A stretch of DNA of 64,000 nt from Streptomyces sp. NBC_00659 (GCF_036226925.1 NZ_CP109031.1:8804001-8868000), one strand, 5' to 3'. Shown: positions 16,830 to 25,080, numbered from the stretch's first letter. A program made the numbers and translations. The notes: generated by a model not told the origin, from the letters alone.

Positions 16830-16874
16830 CTTAGTATCTAAGATAATTAGCTCGCGAGATAAGAGATCTCGCGA
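16830..16874. promoter_or_regulatory. MarR divergent operator region
   Basis: Two dyads lie immediately before the MarR start: CTTAG-TAT-CTAAG (16830-16842), extended by a further TTAG, and a perfect 9-bp inverted repeat TCGCGAGAT/ATCTCGCGA with a 5-bp spacer (16852-16874). The AT-rich first dyad also covers the probable MarR -10 region. Confidence 0.65.
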
Positions 16875-16918
16875 TGCTGTCAGCCCTACCATTTTCACAG
16901 CTCTCAAGGAGCGAGATC

Positions 16919-17281
16919 TTGTTCATCCACGGTGATGACGACCACGACCTGGGCCACACCGTTGCCGGCTGGAGCGGCGCGGGTACGGCGACGCTGGGAT
17001 TCGGGCTGTGCGGACTCGCGATGGCCGAGGGGTCGGGGCTTCTCGCGCTTGCGGGAGCGGCGGTGCTGGTCCTGGCCGTGCCGGCCACGTGGGCGCTTCA
17101 CCTGGCGGGCTGGGGCAAACCGAGCGGCCCGCGCCCGGTCGCCCAGTGGAACTGGCGCGTCAGGGACGTCACGGCCCGCGACGGCCACAGCGACTGTCTC
17201 GGCTGCAGCCTCGCGGGGCGCCGGAAGCCTCGCCCGCACGTCGCGGAACGCCCCGCGGAGACGGCCGTCGCCGACATCTGA
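16919..17281 (+). CDS. Small membrane protein, possibly HGxxPAAW-like
   Basis: About 120 residues starting at TTG 16919, chosen because AAGGAG lies 7-8 nt upstream; the ATG at 16874 has no ribosome site and falls inside the operator. The N-terminus IHGDDDHDLGHTVAGWSGAG resembles the HGxxPAAW actinobacterial small membrane family. Two hydrophobic helices follow, then a C-terminal cytoplasmic part with DCLGCSLAGRRKPRP, whose CxxC could bind metal. Divergent from and probably controlled by the MarR regulator. Confidence 0.68.
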   Translation: MFIHGDDDHDLGHTVAGWSGAGTATLGFGLCGLAMAEGSGLLALAGAAVLVLAVPATWALHLAGWGKPSGPRPVAQWNWRVRDVTARDGHSDCLGCSLAGRRKPRPHVAERPAETAVADI

Positions 17282-17433
17282 ACGGGGCAGGTGCTTGGGT
17301 TTTCGTTTCGGCGCGTCGAACTTTCAGTACGACCCGACTGCGGCACCGATTCCACCGCGTTGTCCGACTCTGCCTCGTGGTATCGCCTCAACCGCAAGGA
17401 TGAGGGACGTTACGCGACACGGAAGTGGTGACC

Positions 17434-18174
17434 ATGGGCAGGGCACAGAACGACGCCCCGGCAATCAGTCTGTCCAAGATGCAGGCGCAGGCCCCGGATC
17501 TGGTGAGTCTGTACAAGGCGGCCGGATCCAGCGTGCGCGCGCACGGTCTCGAGGGGGTGCGTGCTGCTGTGTATCTGGTACTGGACCGCTCTGGTTCGAT
17601 GCGGCCCTACTACAAGGACGGCACCATGCAGCATCTCGGTGAGCAGGTCCTCTCCTTGTCCGCCCACCTCGATGACGACGGCACGGTACCCGTGGTGTTC
17701 TTCTCCACCGACGTCGACGGATCCACCGATCTCAGGCTCGGAGGGCATCGTGGCCGCATCGACAAGCTGCACGAGAACCTCGGTCACATGGGACGGACGA
17801 ACTACCACTGGGCGATGGACGAGGTCATCGACCACTACCTGGCTTCCGGCAGTGACGTCCCAGCCCTGGTGATCTTCCAGACCGACGGCGGGCCCACCAG
17901 CAAGTCCGCCGCCGAGCGGTACCTGTGCAAAGCTGCGCGCTTGCCGCTGTTCTGGCAGTTCATCGGGTTCGGCGACCCCGATGACAACGAGTTCGCCTTT
18001 CTCCGCCGCCTCGACGACCTGGCAGTGCCCGGACACCGCGTCGTCGACAACGCGGGCTTCTTCCATGCCGGCCGTGATCCGCGCAAGGTGCGCGACGAGC
18101 TGCTCTACGACCGGCTGTTGCAGGAGTTCCCCAGCTGGCTTTCGTCGGCCCGCACCGCTCGGGTTCTGCGGTGA
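17434..18174 (+). CDS. Von Willebrand factor A domain protein
   Basis: 246-residue cytoplasmic protein that is nearly all one VWA domain. The metal-ion-dependent adhesion site is complete: DRSGSM (residues 51-56), a Thr in MGRTNYHWAMDEV and the later Asp in IFQTDGGPTSK. This form resembles the C-terminal VWA of TerF/TerY-type tellurite-stress proteins. ATG 17434 is preferred over GTG 17425 because GGAAG stands 8 nt upstream of it. VWA domains assemble protein complexes through Mg2+; the partner is unknown. Convergent with the SpoIIE phosphatase gene. Confidence 0.85.
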   Translation: MGRAQNDAPAISLSKMQAQAPDLVSLYKAAGSSVRAHGLEGVRAAVYLVLDRSGSMRPYYKDGTMQHLGEQVLSLSAHLDDDGTVPVVFFSTDVDGSTDLRLGGHRGRIDKLHENLGHMGRTNYHWAMDEVIDHYLASGSDVPALVIFQTDGGPTSKSAAERYLCKAARLPLFWQFIGFGDPDDNEFAFLRRLDDLAVPGHRVVDNAGFFHAGRDPRKVRDELLYDRLLQEFPSWLSSARTARVLR

Positions 18175-18274
18175 GCGCTCCCGCGGCCGGGTCACTTCGA
18201 GCGGCGAGGCGCGACCGGAACGTCGACCGGTGGGAGCGGTCTGAGCGCTGTCCCGGACTCTTCCGCGAGCAGCG

Positions 18275-19366
18275 TCACGCGGTGTCGTATGCATGGGTGA
18301 TCGCCAGCAGTGCCAAGTCGTCGGCTCTGCGGCCGCCGGTGTGCTTGTGCACTTCGGACAGCAGGGCGTCGAGGAAGGCGTCCGGACGGGCGTGCCGAAG
18401 CCGGTTGAACCTACCGAGAGGGTCGTAGAAGTCGCCCTTCGAGTTCCGGGCCTCCGTGAGTCCGTCGGTGTAGAGGAGCAGAGTGGCGCCCTGCGGGAAC
18501 GTCACCGTGTCGACGCGCTCCGGGCCGGTGGCCAGCGCGGTCAGGCCCAGGGGCAAGGCCGGCCGGCTGGGTTCGACGTACCGCACGGCGTCCGGAAGGA
18601 CCAGCATGGGTGCGGGGTGGCCGCGGTTGATCATGCGGACCTCGTTGCCGTGCCGGGGAAACTCCGCCACCACGCACGTGATGAACCCTTCGAGTTCGGT
18701 CGCACCCCCGTACTGCTGGATCTCGAGGGTGACGGCTCGTTCCAGCCGTTCCACGAGCGCGGTGAGACCGGGTTCTTGCAGGGCCGCCTCACGGAAGGTG
18801 CCGATGCTGCCCGCGACCGCCCTGACCGCCTTCAACCCCTTGCCGCGCACATCGCCGATCAGACACCGCACGCCGAACGGCGTATCGACCACCGCGTAGA
18901 GATCTCCGCCGATCTGCGCATCCGTCTGCGCGGCCTGATAGCGAGCGGCGAACCGCAGGGGACCGCTCGCTTCCGGCGGGTCCCGCAGGACGGCCTGCTG
19001 GACGGCGGCGGCGATGTCACGCGCCGACCGCAGTTGGGTGTGCAGGTGATACAGAAGGCGATTGAGGAAGATCGCGATCACGGCCACCGTCGCGACCATG
19101 GACAGTTCGCTGAACTCGGTCGCGGTTCCGTGGAAGCCGAAGTACCCGAACATGGCCAGGTCGAGGAGGAACGCCGCCGCCCCGGTGATGACGGTCCCGC
19201 TCAGGGACAGCAGAGCAGCGGACGTCAGGATCGCGGCCGTGTAGAGAGCGGCGGCGCTGACCGCGGGCGGCGTGACGAAGTCGATCACCACGGCCGCGAG
19301 GAGCAGGACCGCCGGCAGCAGGCGTCTCCACTTTCCCAGCCGCTGCCACACATCCAGCCCGGCCAC
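18275..19366 (-). CDS. Membrane SpoIIE-type PP2C phosphatase
   Basis: 363 residues. Three or four membrane helices (about residues 16-105) precede a coiled linker (HLHTQLRSARDIAAAVQQA) and a SpoIIE/RsbU PP2C domain: LRDPPEASGPLRFAARYQAA, IGGDLYAVVDTPFG, LIGDVRGKGLKA, MINRGHPAPMLV and LLLYTDGLTEAR supply the metal-binding aspartates. It likely dephosphorylates an anti-sigma antagonist in a partner-switching pathway. GTG start with GGAG 6 nt upstream. No PAS or GAF sensor is present, so the membrane region itself would sense. The matching kinase type in this window is the HATPase at 49145, far away. Confidence 0.9.
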   Translation of the reverse strand: MAGLDVWQRLGKWRRLLPAVLLLAAVVIDFVTPPAVSAAALYTAAILTSAALLSLSGTVITGAAAFLLDLAMFGYFGFHGTATEFSELSMVATVAVIAIFLNRLLYHLHTQLRSARDIAAAVQQAVLRDPPEASGPLRFAARYQAAQTDAQIGGDLYAVVDTPFGVRCLIGDVRGKGLKAVRAVAGSIGTFREAALQEPGLTALVERLERAVTLEIQQYGGATELEGFITCVVAEFPRHGNEVRMINRGHPAPMLVLPDAVRYVEPSRPALPLGLTALATGPERVDTVTFPQGATLLLYTDGLTEARNSKGDFYDPLGRFNRLRHARPDAFLDALLSEVHKHTGGRRADDLALLAITHAYDTA

Positions 19367-19646
19367 GTGCTGCTCCAGACGTCGACTGATCTCCCGGTCG
19401 GCTCAGGCTATGGTCCGCCCGTCCGCCCCGCCGCCGCATCGTGCCTCGGCTCGCGCGCGACGCCATGGCTATGACCCGAACGCCGCACACCGGGGGACAC
19501 ACCGCGGGCGGTCCGCAAGCGGGTCCCGCCGGCGCGAGTCCGTAGCACGCGGGCTGCGGTCCGCCGGGCAGTTCCCGATTTCGTGCCCCTCGGCGTCCCA
19601 ACCGGCTGAATAATTCGGCGCCCGGTACAGACGAAGAGGGGATCCG

Positions 19647-20423
19647 GTGGCTCGTCGCACCAACACGTCCTGCCTGGGCATGGCCGTCAAGGGCTATCTG
19701 CTGCTGAACCTGTGGGTCGCCGTCGGCTACGCCCTGGCCCTGCCGGTCACCCTGCCCGACCTGATGGCGTCTCAGGATCCACCCCTGCACGTGCAGGGTC
19801 CGGTGCAGTACGCGGTCGTCTACGGCATACCCGTCGCCGCCGCCGTGGGCGTGGCCTTGTTCGCGAGCCGGCGGCGTCCCGTCGCCCGATGGGTCGTCGG
19901 CGCTCGCGCGGCAGGGGTGCTCGTCCTCGGCCAGATCGCCGCCCATTGGGCCGCGGCCCGGTTCGACGCGCCCGAGTGGAGTGCGCGCGCGATGGCGCAG
20001 TGCGGTGCCGCCGGTCTCACCGCGTACCTGTGCCGGGTGGCGGTGCGCTGGTGGGACAACGGCGGCCTCACCTCGGGAGGCCGCCGCCCTGGTCCGGGCG
20101 AGATCTGGCACGCGGCGGTTCCGTTCCGGGACACCGAGGGCAGCAAGGAACGCTACTGCGTGGTCATGCGGAGCCGTCCCCACTACGCGGAAGTCCTCAA
20201 GATCACCAGCCAGAACAAGGACCACCGCCACGACCACATCCAAATGCCCAGCGACGGCTGGGACCTCACGTCGGGTAAGGATCACTGGGTCGAGATCGGC
20301 CTTCAGCCGCTCAGAGTTCCCTACCAGGATTTCACCGACGGCCGCCCCAAGGGCCGTTGCCCCCGATCGGTCTGGCGGCGGTTGCAGTCCCAGCACCCGG
20401 CACCCACGGCGTCCCGGGCGTGA
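19647..20423 (+). CDS. Membrane-anchored MazF/PemK-like protein
   Basis: 258 residues. The N-terminal half has about four hydrophobic helices (roughly 12-34, 54-74, 84-104, 112-130). The C-terminal half (about 145-245) has the MazF/PemK pattern: GPGEIWHAAVPFRD with the GE-W start, GSKERYCVVM, and AEVLKITSQNKDHRHDH where the KITS strand sits. MazF proteins are ribosome-independent mRNA endonucleases; I see no antitoxin gene beside it, and catalysis is unproven. GTG start with GAGGGG upstream. The membrane fusion is unusual for a toxin and suggests a regulated or repurposed fold. Confidence 0.72.
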   Translation: MARRTNTSCLGMAVKGYLLLNLWVAVGYALALPVTLPDLMASQDPPLHVQGPVQYAVVYGIPVAAAVGVALFASRRRPVARWVVGARAAGVLVLGQIAAHWAAARFDAPEWSARAMAQCGAAGLTAYLCRVAVRWWDNGGLTSGGRRPGPGEIWHAAVPFRDTEGSKERYCVVMRSRPHYAEVLKITSQNKDHRHDHIQMPSDGWDLTSGKDHWVEIGLQPLRVPYQDFTDGRPKGRCPRSVWRRLQSQHPAPTASRA

Positions 20424-20470
20424 GGGCCGGCGTCGCCGCGGGCAGCGTTCGCCCGTCACGACGCCGGCCC
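20424..20470. terminator. Bidirectional terminator
   Basis: A 12-bp perfect stem (20424-20435 with 20459-20470) with an inner smaller hairpin fills the 47 bp between two convergent genes. Confidence 0.75.
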
Positions 20471-20842
20471 CTAGCCGACGAGGGTCGCCTTCGGGCGTAC
20501 CACGCAGAACTCGTTCCCCTCCGGATCGGTCAGCACGGTCCACGACTCCTCGCCGCTCTGCCCCACGTCCGCCCTGCGCGCCCCGAGCGCGAGGACGCGC
20601 TCGATCTCGGCCTCCCGGTCCTCGGCCGGGGAGGTCAGATCGAGGTGCAGACGGTTCTTGACGACCTTCCGGTCCGTGACCGGCATGAAACAGATGCCCA
20701 CCGGCGCTGTCTCGTCCGGCCCGATCACGACCTCCCGCTCCCGCTCGGAGAGGATCCGCCAGCCCAGGACCGCGGCCCAGAACCGCGCCAGTGAGGGGAG
20801 GTCGTGCGCGTCGATGACGATGTGATGCAAGGAAAGGGGCAT
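20471..20842 (-). CDS. VOC/glyoxalase-family protein
   Basis: 123 residues, the size of a single VOC unit with two beta-alpha-beta-beta-beta modules. Motifs: HHIVIDAHDLPSLARFWAAV at the N-terminus, RLHLDLTSP in the middle and VLTDPEGNEFCVV near the end, which carry the usual metal ligands His and Glu. Substrates in this superfamily range from methylglyoxal to antibiotics such as fosfomycin or bleomycin and cannot be deduced. Single gene. Confidence 0.85.
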   Translation of the reverse strand: MPLSLHHIVIDAHDLPSLARFWAAVLGWRILSEREREVVIGPDETAPVGICFMPVTDRKVVKNRLHLDLTSPAEDREAEIERVLALGARRADVGQSGEESWTVLTDPEGNEFCVVRPKATLVG

Positions 20843-20924
20843 GTTCGCTCATGTGCCCTGGCGTCAGCATCGGCACACCGGCGTCAGCAGCATCGGCAAA
20901 CCGCATCGGCACACCGCGAGCCCC

Positions 20925-20964
20925 GGCCCACCGGCCCACCGGCCCACCGGCCCACCGGCCCACC
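20925..20964. repeat. Tandem 8-bp repeat (five copies)
   Basis: Five perfect copies of GGCCCACC in the space between the VOC and SDR genes, flanked by shorter CATCGGCACACCG-like repeats. Simple-sequence DNA without a reading frame. Confidence 0.85.
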
Positions 20965-21074
20965 GGCCCCCGGCACGGCGTCCGGCGGACGGCGTTGCGT
21001 GAGCCGACCGGCACGACCGGCGGTCCCGGTGTCCGGTGTCCCGGTGTCCTGAGCCGGTCGTGGCGGCCGTGGCT

Positions 21075-22010
21075 CTACTGCCCGCCGGCGCGGAAGTAGT
21101 GCCCCTTGTCGAGGTCCTCGATCAGGCCCGGCTCGGTCGGGTGCCAGTCCAGCAGGTCGCGGGTCCGCTCGCTGGAGGCCGGGCTGTCGAGGCCGAGGAA
21201 TCCCGACAGCCACGTGAAGTGCTCGGCCGCCTCCTCGGCGGGGACGGAGCGGGTGGGTACGTCGAGGTGACGGCCGATGACCTCGGCGACCGAACGGATC
21301 GGAACGCCGTCCTCGGCGCTCGCGTGGAGGACCGATCCCGCCGGTGCGCCTTCCAGGGCGAGGCGGAAGAGGCGGGCGGCATCGCCGCGGTGCGTGGCCG
21401 GCCAGCGCTGGGTGCCGTCGCCGATGTACCCGGCGACGCCCTTGTCGCGGGCGATGCCGATCAGGGCCGCCATGAATCCGTAGTCACCCTCGCCGTGCAC
21501 GGTCGGGGGGAGCCGTACGACGGAGGAGCGGATGTTCCGGTCGGCGAGGGCGAGGGCCACGTGCGCGGTGCCCATCCGGGTGCGCGGGCCGCCCGGCAGA
21601 TGCGCGGACTGATCGTCCGGGGTCCGTCCGTCCGCTTCCGTGCTCGGGCGGCCCGAGGCCACGCCGATCAGCCCAGACGCGATGAGCAGCGGTCGCCCGG
21701 AACCCGCGAGTGACTCGCCGAAGAGCTCGACGGTCCGGCGGTCCGCGTCGGCGGCGTCCTGGAAACCGCCGGAGAACGCGAGGTCGTGCTTGAACGCGAG
21801 GTGGATCACGCCGTCCGACGCCTCGGCGGCCTCGCGCAGGACGTCGGAGTCGTCGAGGGTGCCGGACACCGTGTCCGCCCCGGCCTTCTTCAGGGCCGCG
21901 GCCGAGGCGTCCGAGCGGGCGAGCCCGACAACCTGGTGCCCCGCGCCGATGAGCTCGGGGACGAGTGCGGAGCCGATCCATCCGGATGCCCCGGTGACGA
22001 AAACACGCAT
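21075..22010 (-). CDS. NAD(P)-dependent SDR/epimerase-family protein
   Basis: 311 residues of the atypical/extended SDR class. The dinucleotide-binding motif is VFVTGASGWIGSALV at the N-terminus; LPPTVHGEGDYGF and THRGDAARLFRLAL match NAD-dependent epimerase/dehydratase relatives acting as NmrA/YwnB-like oxidoreductases. The usual YxxxK is not obvious, so catalysis may be atypical. Start ATG 22010 with GGAGG upstream. Divergent from a TetR regulator; two matching palindromes lie between them, so it is almost certainly the TetR target. Confidence 0.85.
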   Translation of the reverse strand: MRVFVTGASGWIGSALVPELIGAGHQVVGLARSDASAAALKKAGADTVSGTLDDSDVLREAAEASDGVIHLAFKHDLAFSGGFQDAADADRRTVELFGESLAGSGRPLLIASGLIGVASGRPSTEADGRTPDDQSAHLPGGPRTRMGTAHVALALADRNIRSSVVRLPPTVHGEGDYGFMAALIGIARDKGVAGYIGDGTQRWPATHRGDAARLFRLALEGAPAGSVLHASAEDGVPIRSVAEVIGRHLDVPTRSVPAEEAAEHFTWLSGFLGLDSPASSERTRDLLDWHPTEPGLIEDLDKGHYFRAGGQ

Positions 22011-22072
22011 GAGAAAGCCTCCAGCCTGGGGTGGCCCATCCGTGCACCAGGGCACGCAGGAGGCCACCAAGC

Positions 22073-22127
22073 GATGTCAGTGACTGTCATCAAACGTAGC
22101 ACTCGATGTCAGGGACTGTCATCGAGT
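22073..22127. promoter_or_regulatory. Two TetR operators between SDR and TetR genes
   Basis: Two near-identical palindromes: 19 bp GATGTCAGTGACTGTCATC (22073-22091) and GATGTCAGGGACTGTCATC (22105-22123), the second extended by flanks to 27 bp (22101-22127). Centres are 32 bp apart, about three helical turns. The second abuts the TetR -10 element TACGAT (22127-22132). Confidence 0.8.
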
Positions 22128-22139
22128 ACGATGCCGGGC

Positions 22140-22706
22140 ATGGGTCGATGGGAGCCGGACGCGCGCGGCCGCCTGGCACGGGCGGCACTGGAGCTCTACG
22201 TCGAGCGCGGCTTCGACCGCACCTCGGTGGCGGAGATCGCCGAACGGGCGGGGCTGACGGAGCGGACGTTCTTCCGGCACTACGCCGACAAGCGCGAGGT
22301 GCTGTTCGCGGGTTCGGGAGAGCTGAACGACGTGCTCGCGCGTGCCGTCGCGCAGGCTCCCGAGTCCGCCACCCCGTTGGATGCCGTGGCGGCGGCCCTC
22401 GAAGACGCCGCGGGTGTGCTGGAGGCGCGCCAGGAGCACGCTCGGCAGCGGCAGTCCGTCATCGACGCCAACTCCGACCTTCAGGAACGCGAGCTGATCA
22501 AACTCGCGTCGATGTCCGCGACGCTCGCGGACGCCTTGCGGCTGCGTGGTGTCGACGATGCCTCCGCGGGCCTTGCCGCGGAGGTGGGGATCGCCGTCTT
22601 CAAGTTCGCTTTCCGGCGCTGGGTCGAGCGGACCGAGGAGAAGGAACTGGTCCGGTTCCTACGGGAGTCGTTGGCCGGCCTGAGGGCAGTCGCCGCGGAC
22701 GCGTGA
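22140..22706 (+). CDS. TetR-family regulator of the SDR gene
   Basis: 188 residues. DNA-binding region: RLARAALELYVERGFDRTSV then AEIAERAGLTERTFFRHYAD, a standard TetR helix-turn-helix; the rest is an all-helical ligand domain. TACGAT (22127-22132) ends 7 nt before ATG 22140 with no Shine-Dalgarno, so a leaderless start is most likely; ATG 22131 is in frame but overlaps the -10. It should repress itself and the divergent SDR gene through the two operators at 22073-22127. Confidence 0.9.
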   Translation: MGRWEPDARGRLARAALELYVERGFDRTSVAEIAERAGLTERTFFRHYADKREVLFAGSGELNDVLARAVAQAPESATPLDAVAAALEDAAGVLEARQEHARQRQSVIDANSDLQERELIKLASMSATLADALRLRGVDDASAGLAAEVGIAVFKFAFRRWVERTEEKELVRFLRESLAGLRAVAADA

Positions 22707-22764
22707 CGTCGGATCCCGCTGATGGCCGCACCCGGCCTGCCGTCGGTCGTCCCGGCGGCCGGGG

Positions 22765-23682
22765 TCAGGGCAGGAGCACGATCTTGCCGTGGGTCTTCCG
22801 CAGTTCCAGCTCGCGGAACGCGTCCCGGACCCGCTCCAGCGGGTAGGTGCGGGCGATCGGTACGTCCAGCTCTCCGCGCGCGGCGAGCCGGGCCAGCTCG
22901 CCGACCACCACCGCGCATGCCGCCGCACCCTCGCCGTAGGTGTGCGCGCCGACCCGGGCCGCCGCCTCCCAGTCGCGGATCGTGTTGATCCGCTCGGGCC
23001 GCACGCCCAGCTCCACGGCCAGATCCACATATCCGTCGCCGAAGGTGTCGATGAACGCGTCGACCCTCCCGCCCGAAGCCTGCCGGATCCGTTCGGCCGC
23101 GCCCTCACCGTAGGGGAGCGGGACGACCCCCTGCTCCTTCAGCCAGGCGTGGTTCCACTCGCTCGCCAGACCGATGACCGTGGCACCGCGCCGCCGTGCG
23201 AGCTGCACGGCGAGAGATCCGACGCCGCCGGCCGCACCGGAGACCACGACGGTGTCGCCCGGGCCGGGGTCCACCGCGAACACGGTGGCGTACGCCGTCG
23301 TGCCGGCCACGTACAACGAGCCGGCCACCTCCCAGGGGAGACCCTCCGGGCGCGATACGAGCTTCACGTCCTCCGCCACGACGAACTCCGCGTGGCTCGC
23401 CCTGTTGTGAGTGAAGCCCAGGACCTCGTCACCCACCGCGAAGCCCCGCACGTGCGGACCCGCCTCCACCACGATGCCGGCCAGATCGCTGCCCTGCCCG
23501 GAGGGGAAGACCGCCGGCCAGCGTCCGTGCCGTGCTCCCTCGCGGATCATCGTCTCGCCGGGCTGGATCCCGGCCGCGCGGACCTCGACGAGCACCTCCC
23601 CGGGGCCGGGCGTCGGCCGCTCCACCTCCTCCACCCGCAGCACGTCGATCCCGCCGTACGCGTGGAACCGGACCGCCTTCAT
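22765..23682 (-). CDS. Zinc-independent quinone oxidoreductase (MDR family)
   Basis: 305-residue medium-chain dehydrogenase/reductase of the quinone-oxidoreductase type. GroES-like N-terminal part (MKAVRFHAYGGIDVLRVEEV, GEVLVEVRAAGIQPGETMIR) and Rossmann part with VVVSGAAGGVGSLAVQLARR for NADPH. No structural-zinc Cys cluster or catalytic zinc Cys/His is seen. It would reduce quinones or enones with NADPH. Single gene, convergent with the TetR gene upstream on the map. Confidence 0.88.
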   Translation of the reverse strand: MKAVRFHAYGGIDVLRVEEVERPTPGPGEVLVEVRAAGIQPGETMIREGARHGRWPAVFPSGQGSDLAGIVVEAGPHVRGFAVGDEVLGFTHNRASHAEFVVAEDVKLVSRPEGLPWEVAGSLYVAGTTAYATVFAVDPGPGDTVVVSGAAGGVGSLAVQLARRRGATVIGLASEWNHAWLKEQGVVPLPYGEGAAERIRQASGGRVDAFIDTFGDGYVDLAVELGVRPERINTIRDWEAAARVGAHTYGEGAAACAVVVGELARLAARGELDVPIARTYPLERVRDAFRELELRKTHGKIVLLP

Positions 23683-23826
23683 CCCGTGATCACCGTACTT
23701 CCTTCGCTCGGACAGGCCTGGGGTGCGGGCCCCTGGAAGGGCCGCGCAGCGCCCGTGACGTCGAACTCAACCCAGCGGTAAGGCAGTTGTGTTCCCAGGG
23801 CCGGCCGGCTCACGCCGGGAAGGGGA

Positions 23827-24360
23827 TCACGCCTGGAACTCGGTGAGGTCGATCGCGTGGATGGTCAGGGGGAAGTCGTACACGGGGTGGGAAGTCTCCC
23901 TCTCGGGCTTCATGCCGAGCTTGCGGACGACGTTCAGCGAGGCCTCGTTGCTGATCCGGTCGACGCTGATCACACGGTCGAGGCCGCGGTCCTGGAGGGC
24001 GAACTCCAGTGTGGCGTGGGCGGCTTCGGACGCGTAGCCCTGGCCCCAGAACGGTGAGCCGAACCGCCAGCTGATCTCCACGGCGGGCATGACCTCGGGC
24101 AGGTACTCGGGCACCGACAGCCCCGCGACGCCGGCCAGCTCTCCCGAGGCCAGCAGTTCGACGGCGAAGACGCCGAAGCCCTCCTCGTCCCATTCGTCCT
24201 CCCACCGCTCGATCTCCTCGGCGGTGGCGTCGAGGTCGCGGACCGAACCGTCGCCGATCCAGCGCATGACCTCGGGGTCCGCGTTGATGTCCGCCATGGG
24301 GGCGAGGTCGTCGTCGTACCAGCGGCGGAGGAGGAGGCGGGGGGTGCGGATCTCGGTCAT
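23827..24360 (-). CDS. GNAT N-acetyltransferase (RimJ/RimL type)
   Basis: 177-residue GNAT. MTEIRTPRLLLRRWYDDDLA is the characteristic start of RimJ/RimL-like enzymes; the acetyl-CoA motif reads GSPFWGQGYASEAAHATL, followed by RVISVDRISNEASLNVVRKL and the family-typical GMKPERE. It acetylates an amino group of a protein N-terminus or small molecule; the acceptor is unknown. The start at 24360 is preferred to ATG 24369, which has no room for a ribosome site. Confidence 0.87.
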   Translation of the reverse strand: MTEIRTPRLLLRRWYDDDLAPMADINADPEVMRWIGDGSVRDLDATAEEIERWEDEWDEEGFGVFAVELLASGELAGVAGLSVPEYLPEVMPAVEISWRFGSPFWGQGYASEAAHATLEFALQDRGLDRVISVDRISNEASLNVVRKLGMKPERETSHPVYDFPLTIHAIDLTEFQA

Positions 24361-24485
24361 GGCACCCATCCTGCCTTACGGACGAGGCACCGGCCGGTGG
24401 CCCCGCACCGCGGCGTACCGCCGGGGAGTCCCCGGGCCCGGGCGGACCCTTGTTTCGGCCCCGTCGACCGGGGCAACCGGCCGTC

Positions 24486-24746
24486 ATGGAGACCAACGAC
24501 GGCACGGACGAAGTGATCGAGACCCAGGGCGACGAGCATCACGTCGTCCTCAGCGCCGATACCAACGGCGACGGAAAGACCGACGTCTGGATGACCGACA
24601 CCACAGGCGACGGCAAGGCCGATCTCTACCAGTTCGACACCAGCGGTGACGGGCGGATCGACCTGACGATGGTCGAACGGGGCGACGAGCCCGGCGTCGA
24701 CCGGGTCGTCGTCGAGGGCGACGGCGGCCACCCGTTGGAGACCTGA
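24486..24746 (+). CDS. Small acidic protein with three EF-hand-like loops
   Basis: 86 residues, very acidic. Three consecutive 13-14-residue units carry a DxNxDGxxD-type calcium loop: DTNGDGKTDVW, DTTGDGKADLY and DTSGDGRIDLT. No signal peptide, so it would be cytoplasmic. Similar loops occur in dockerins, thrombospondin-3 repeats and FG-GAP modules. ATG 24486 is the first start that gives METNDGTDEV. The likely property is Ca2+ binding; the role is unknown. Confidence 0.7.
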   Translation: METNDGTDEVIETQGDEHHVVLSADTNGDGKTDVWMTDTTGDGKADLYQFDTSGDGRIDLTMVERGDEPGVDRVVVEGDGGHPLET

Positions 24747-24855
24747 GCCCTCGTCGCGGCGCCGTGCCCGGCCGGTTCGAGCGACACGCTCCCGGCCCGG
24801 ACGAACGGACACCCCGGACCGTGCCGGCGTCGAGGGACGGGGTCCCCCACCGTGC

Positions 24856-25080
24856 CTACGGGGTACCCGTCAGAGGCCGCAGGGCGGCGGCGCCGACACG
24901 CAGGATCGCGGACACGGGCGGCCCCACCCAGCGGGTCAGTCCGTCCGGCAGCGCGGGGTCCAGTTCGATCGTCACCCGGACATATCGCGTGTGCAGCCGC
25001 GCGACCTTGGTGTGACGGGGCGCGGCGGCATCGGGTTCCCGTTGCAGGGCGGCCCGGTAGGTGTCCTTGCGCTGGTTCAC
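24856..25080 (-). CDS. Small partner protein encoded with ParA
   Basis: 74 residues beginning at GTG 25080, which overlaps the end of the ParA gene (the ParA stop TGA lies inside the overlap), so the two are translationally coupled. Basic N-terminal region NQRKDTYRAALQRE and a compact hydrophobic C-terminus (YVRVTIELDPALPDGLTRWV, GPPVSAILRVGAAALRPLTG). No ParB motif is visible. Position and size resemble the small DNA-binding or adaptor partners of orphan ParA/MinD-like ATPases. Function unknown. Confidence 0.55.
   Translation of the reverse strand: MNQRKDTYRAALQREPDAAAPRHTKVARLHTRYVRVTIELDPALPDGLTRWVGPPVSAILRVGAAALRPLTGTP

Noticed and set aside
20925..20964. Possible CRISPR-like repeat
   Set aside because: Units are only 8 bp, contiguous and without spacers; this is simple-sequence DNA.
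21786..22139. Upstream extension of the TetR ORF
   Set aside because: It runs antisense through the SDR gene and across both operators; the promoter and leaderless start fix the beginning at 22140.
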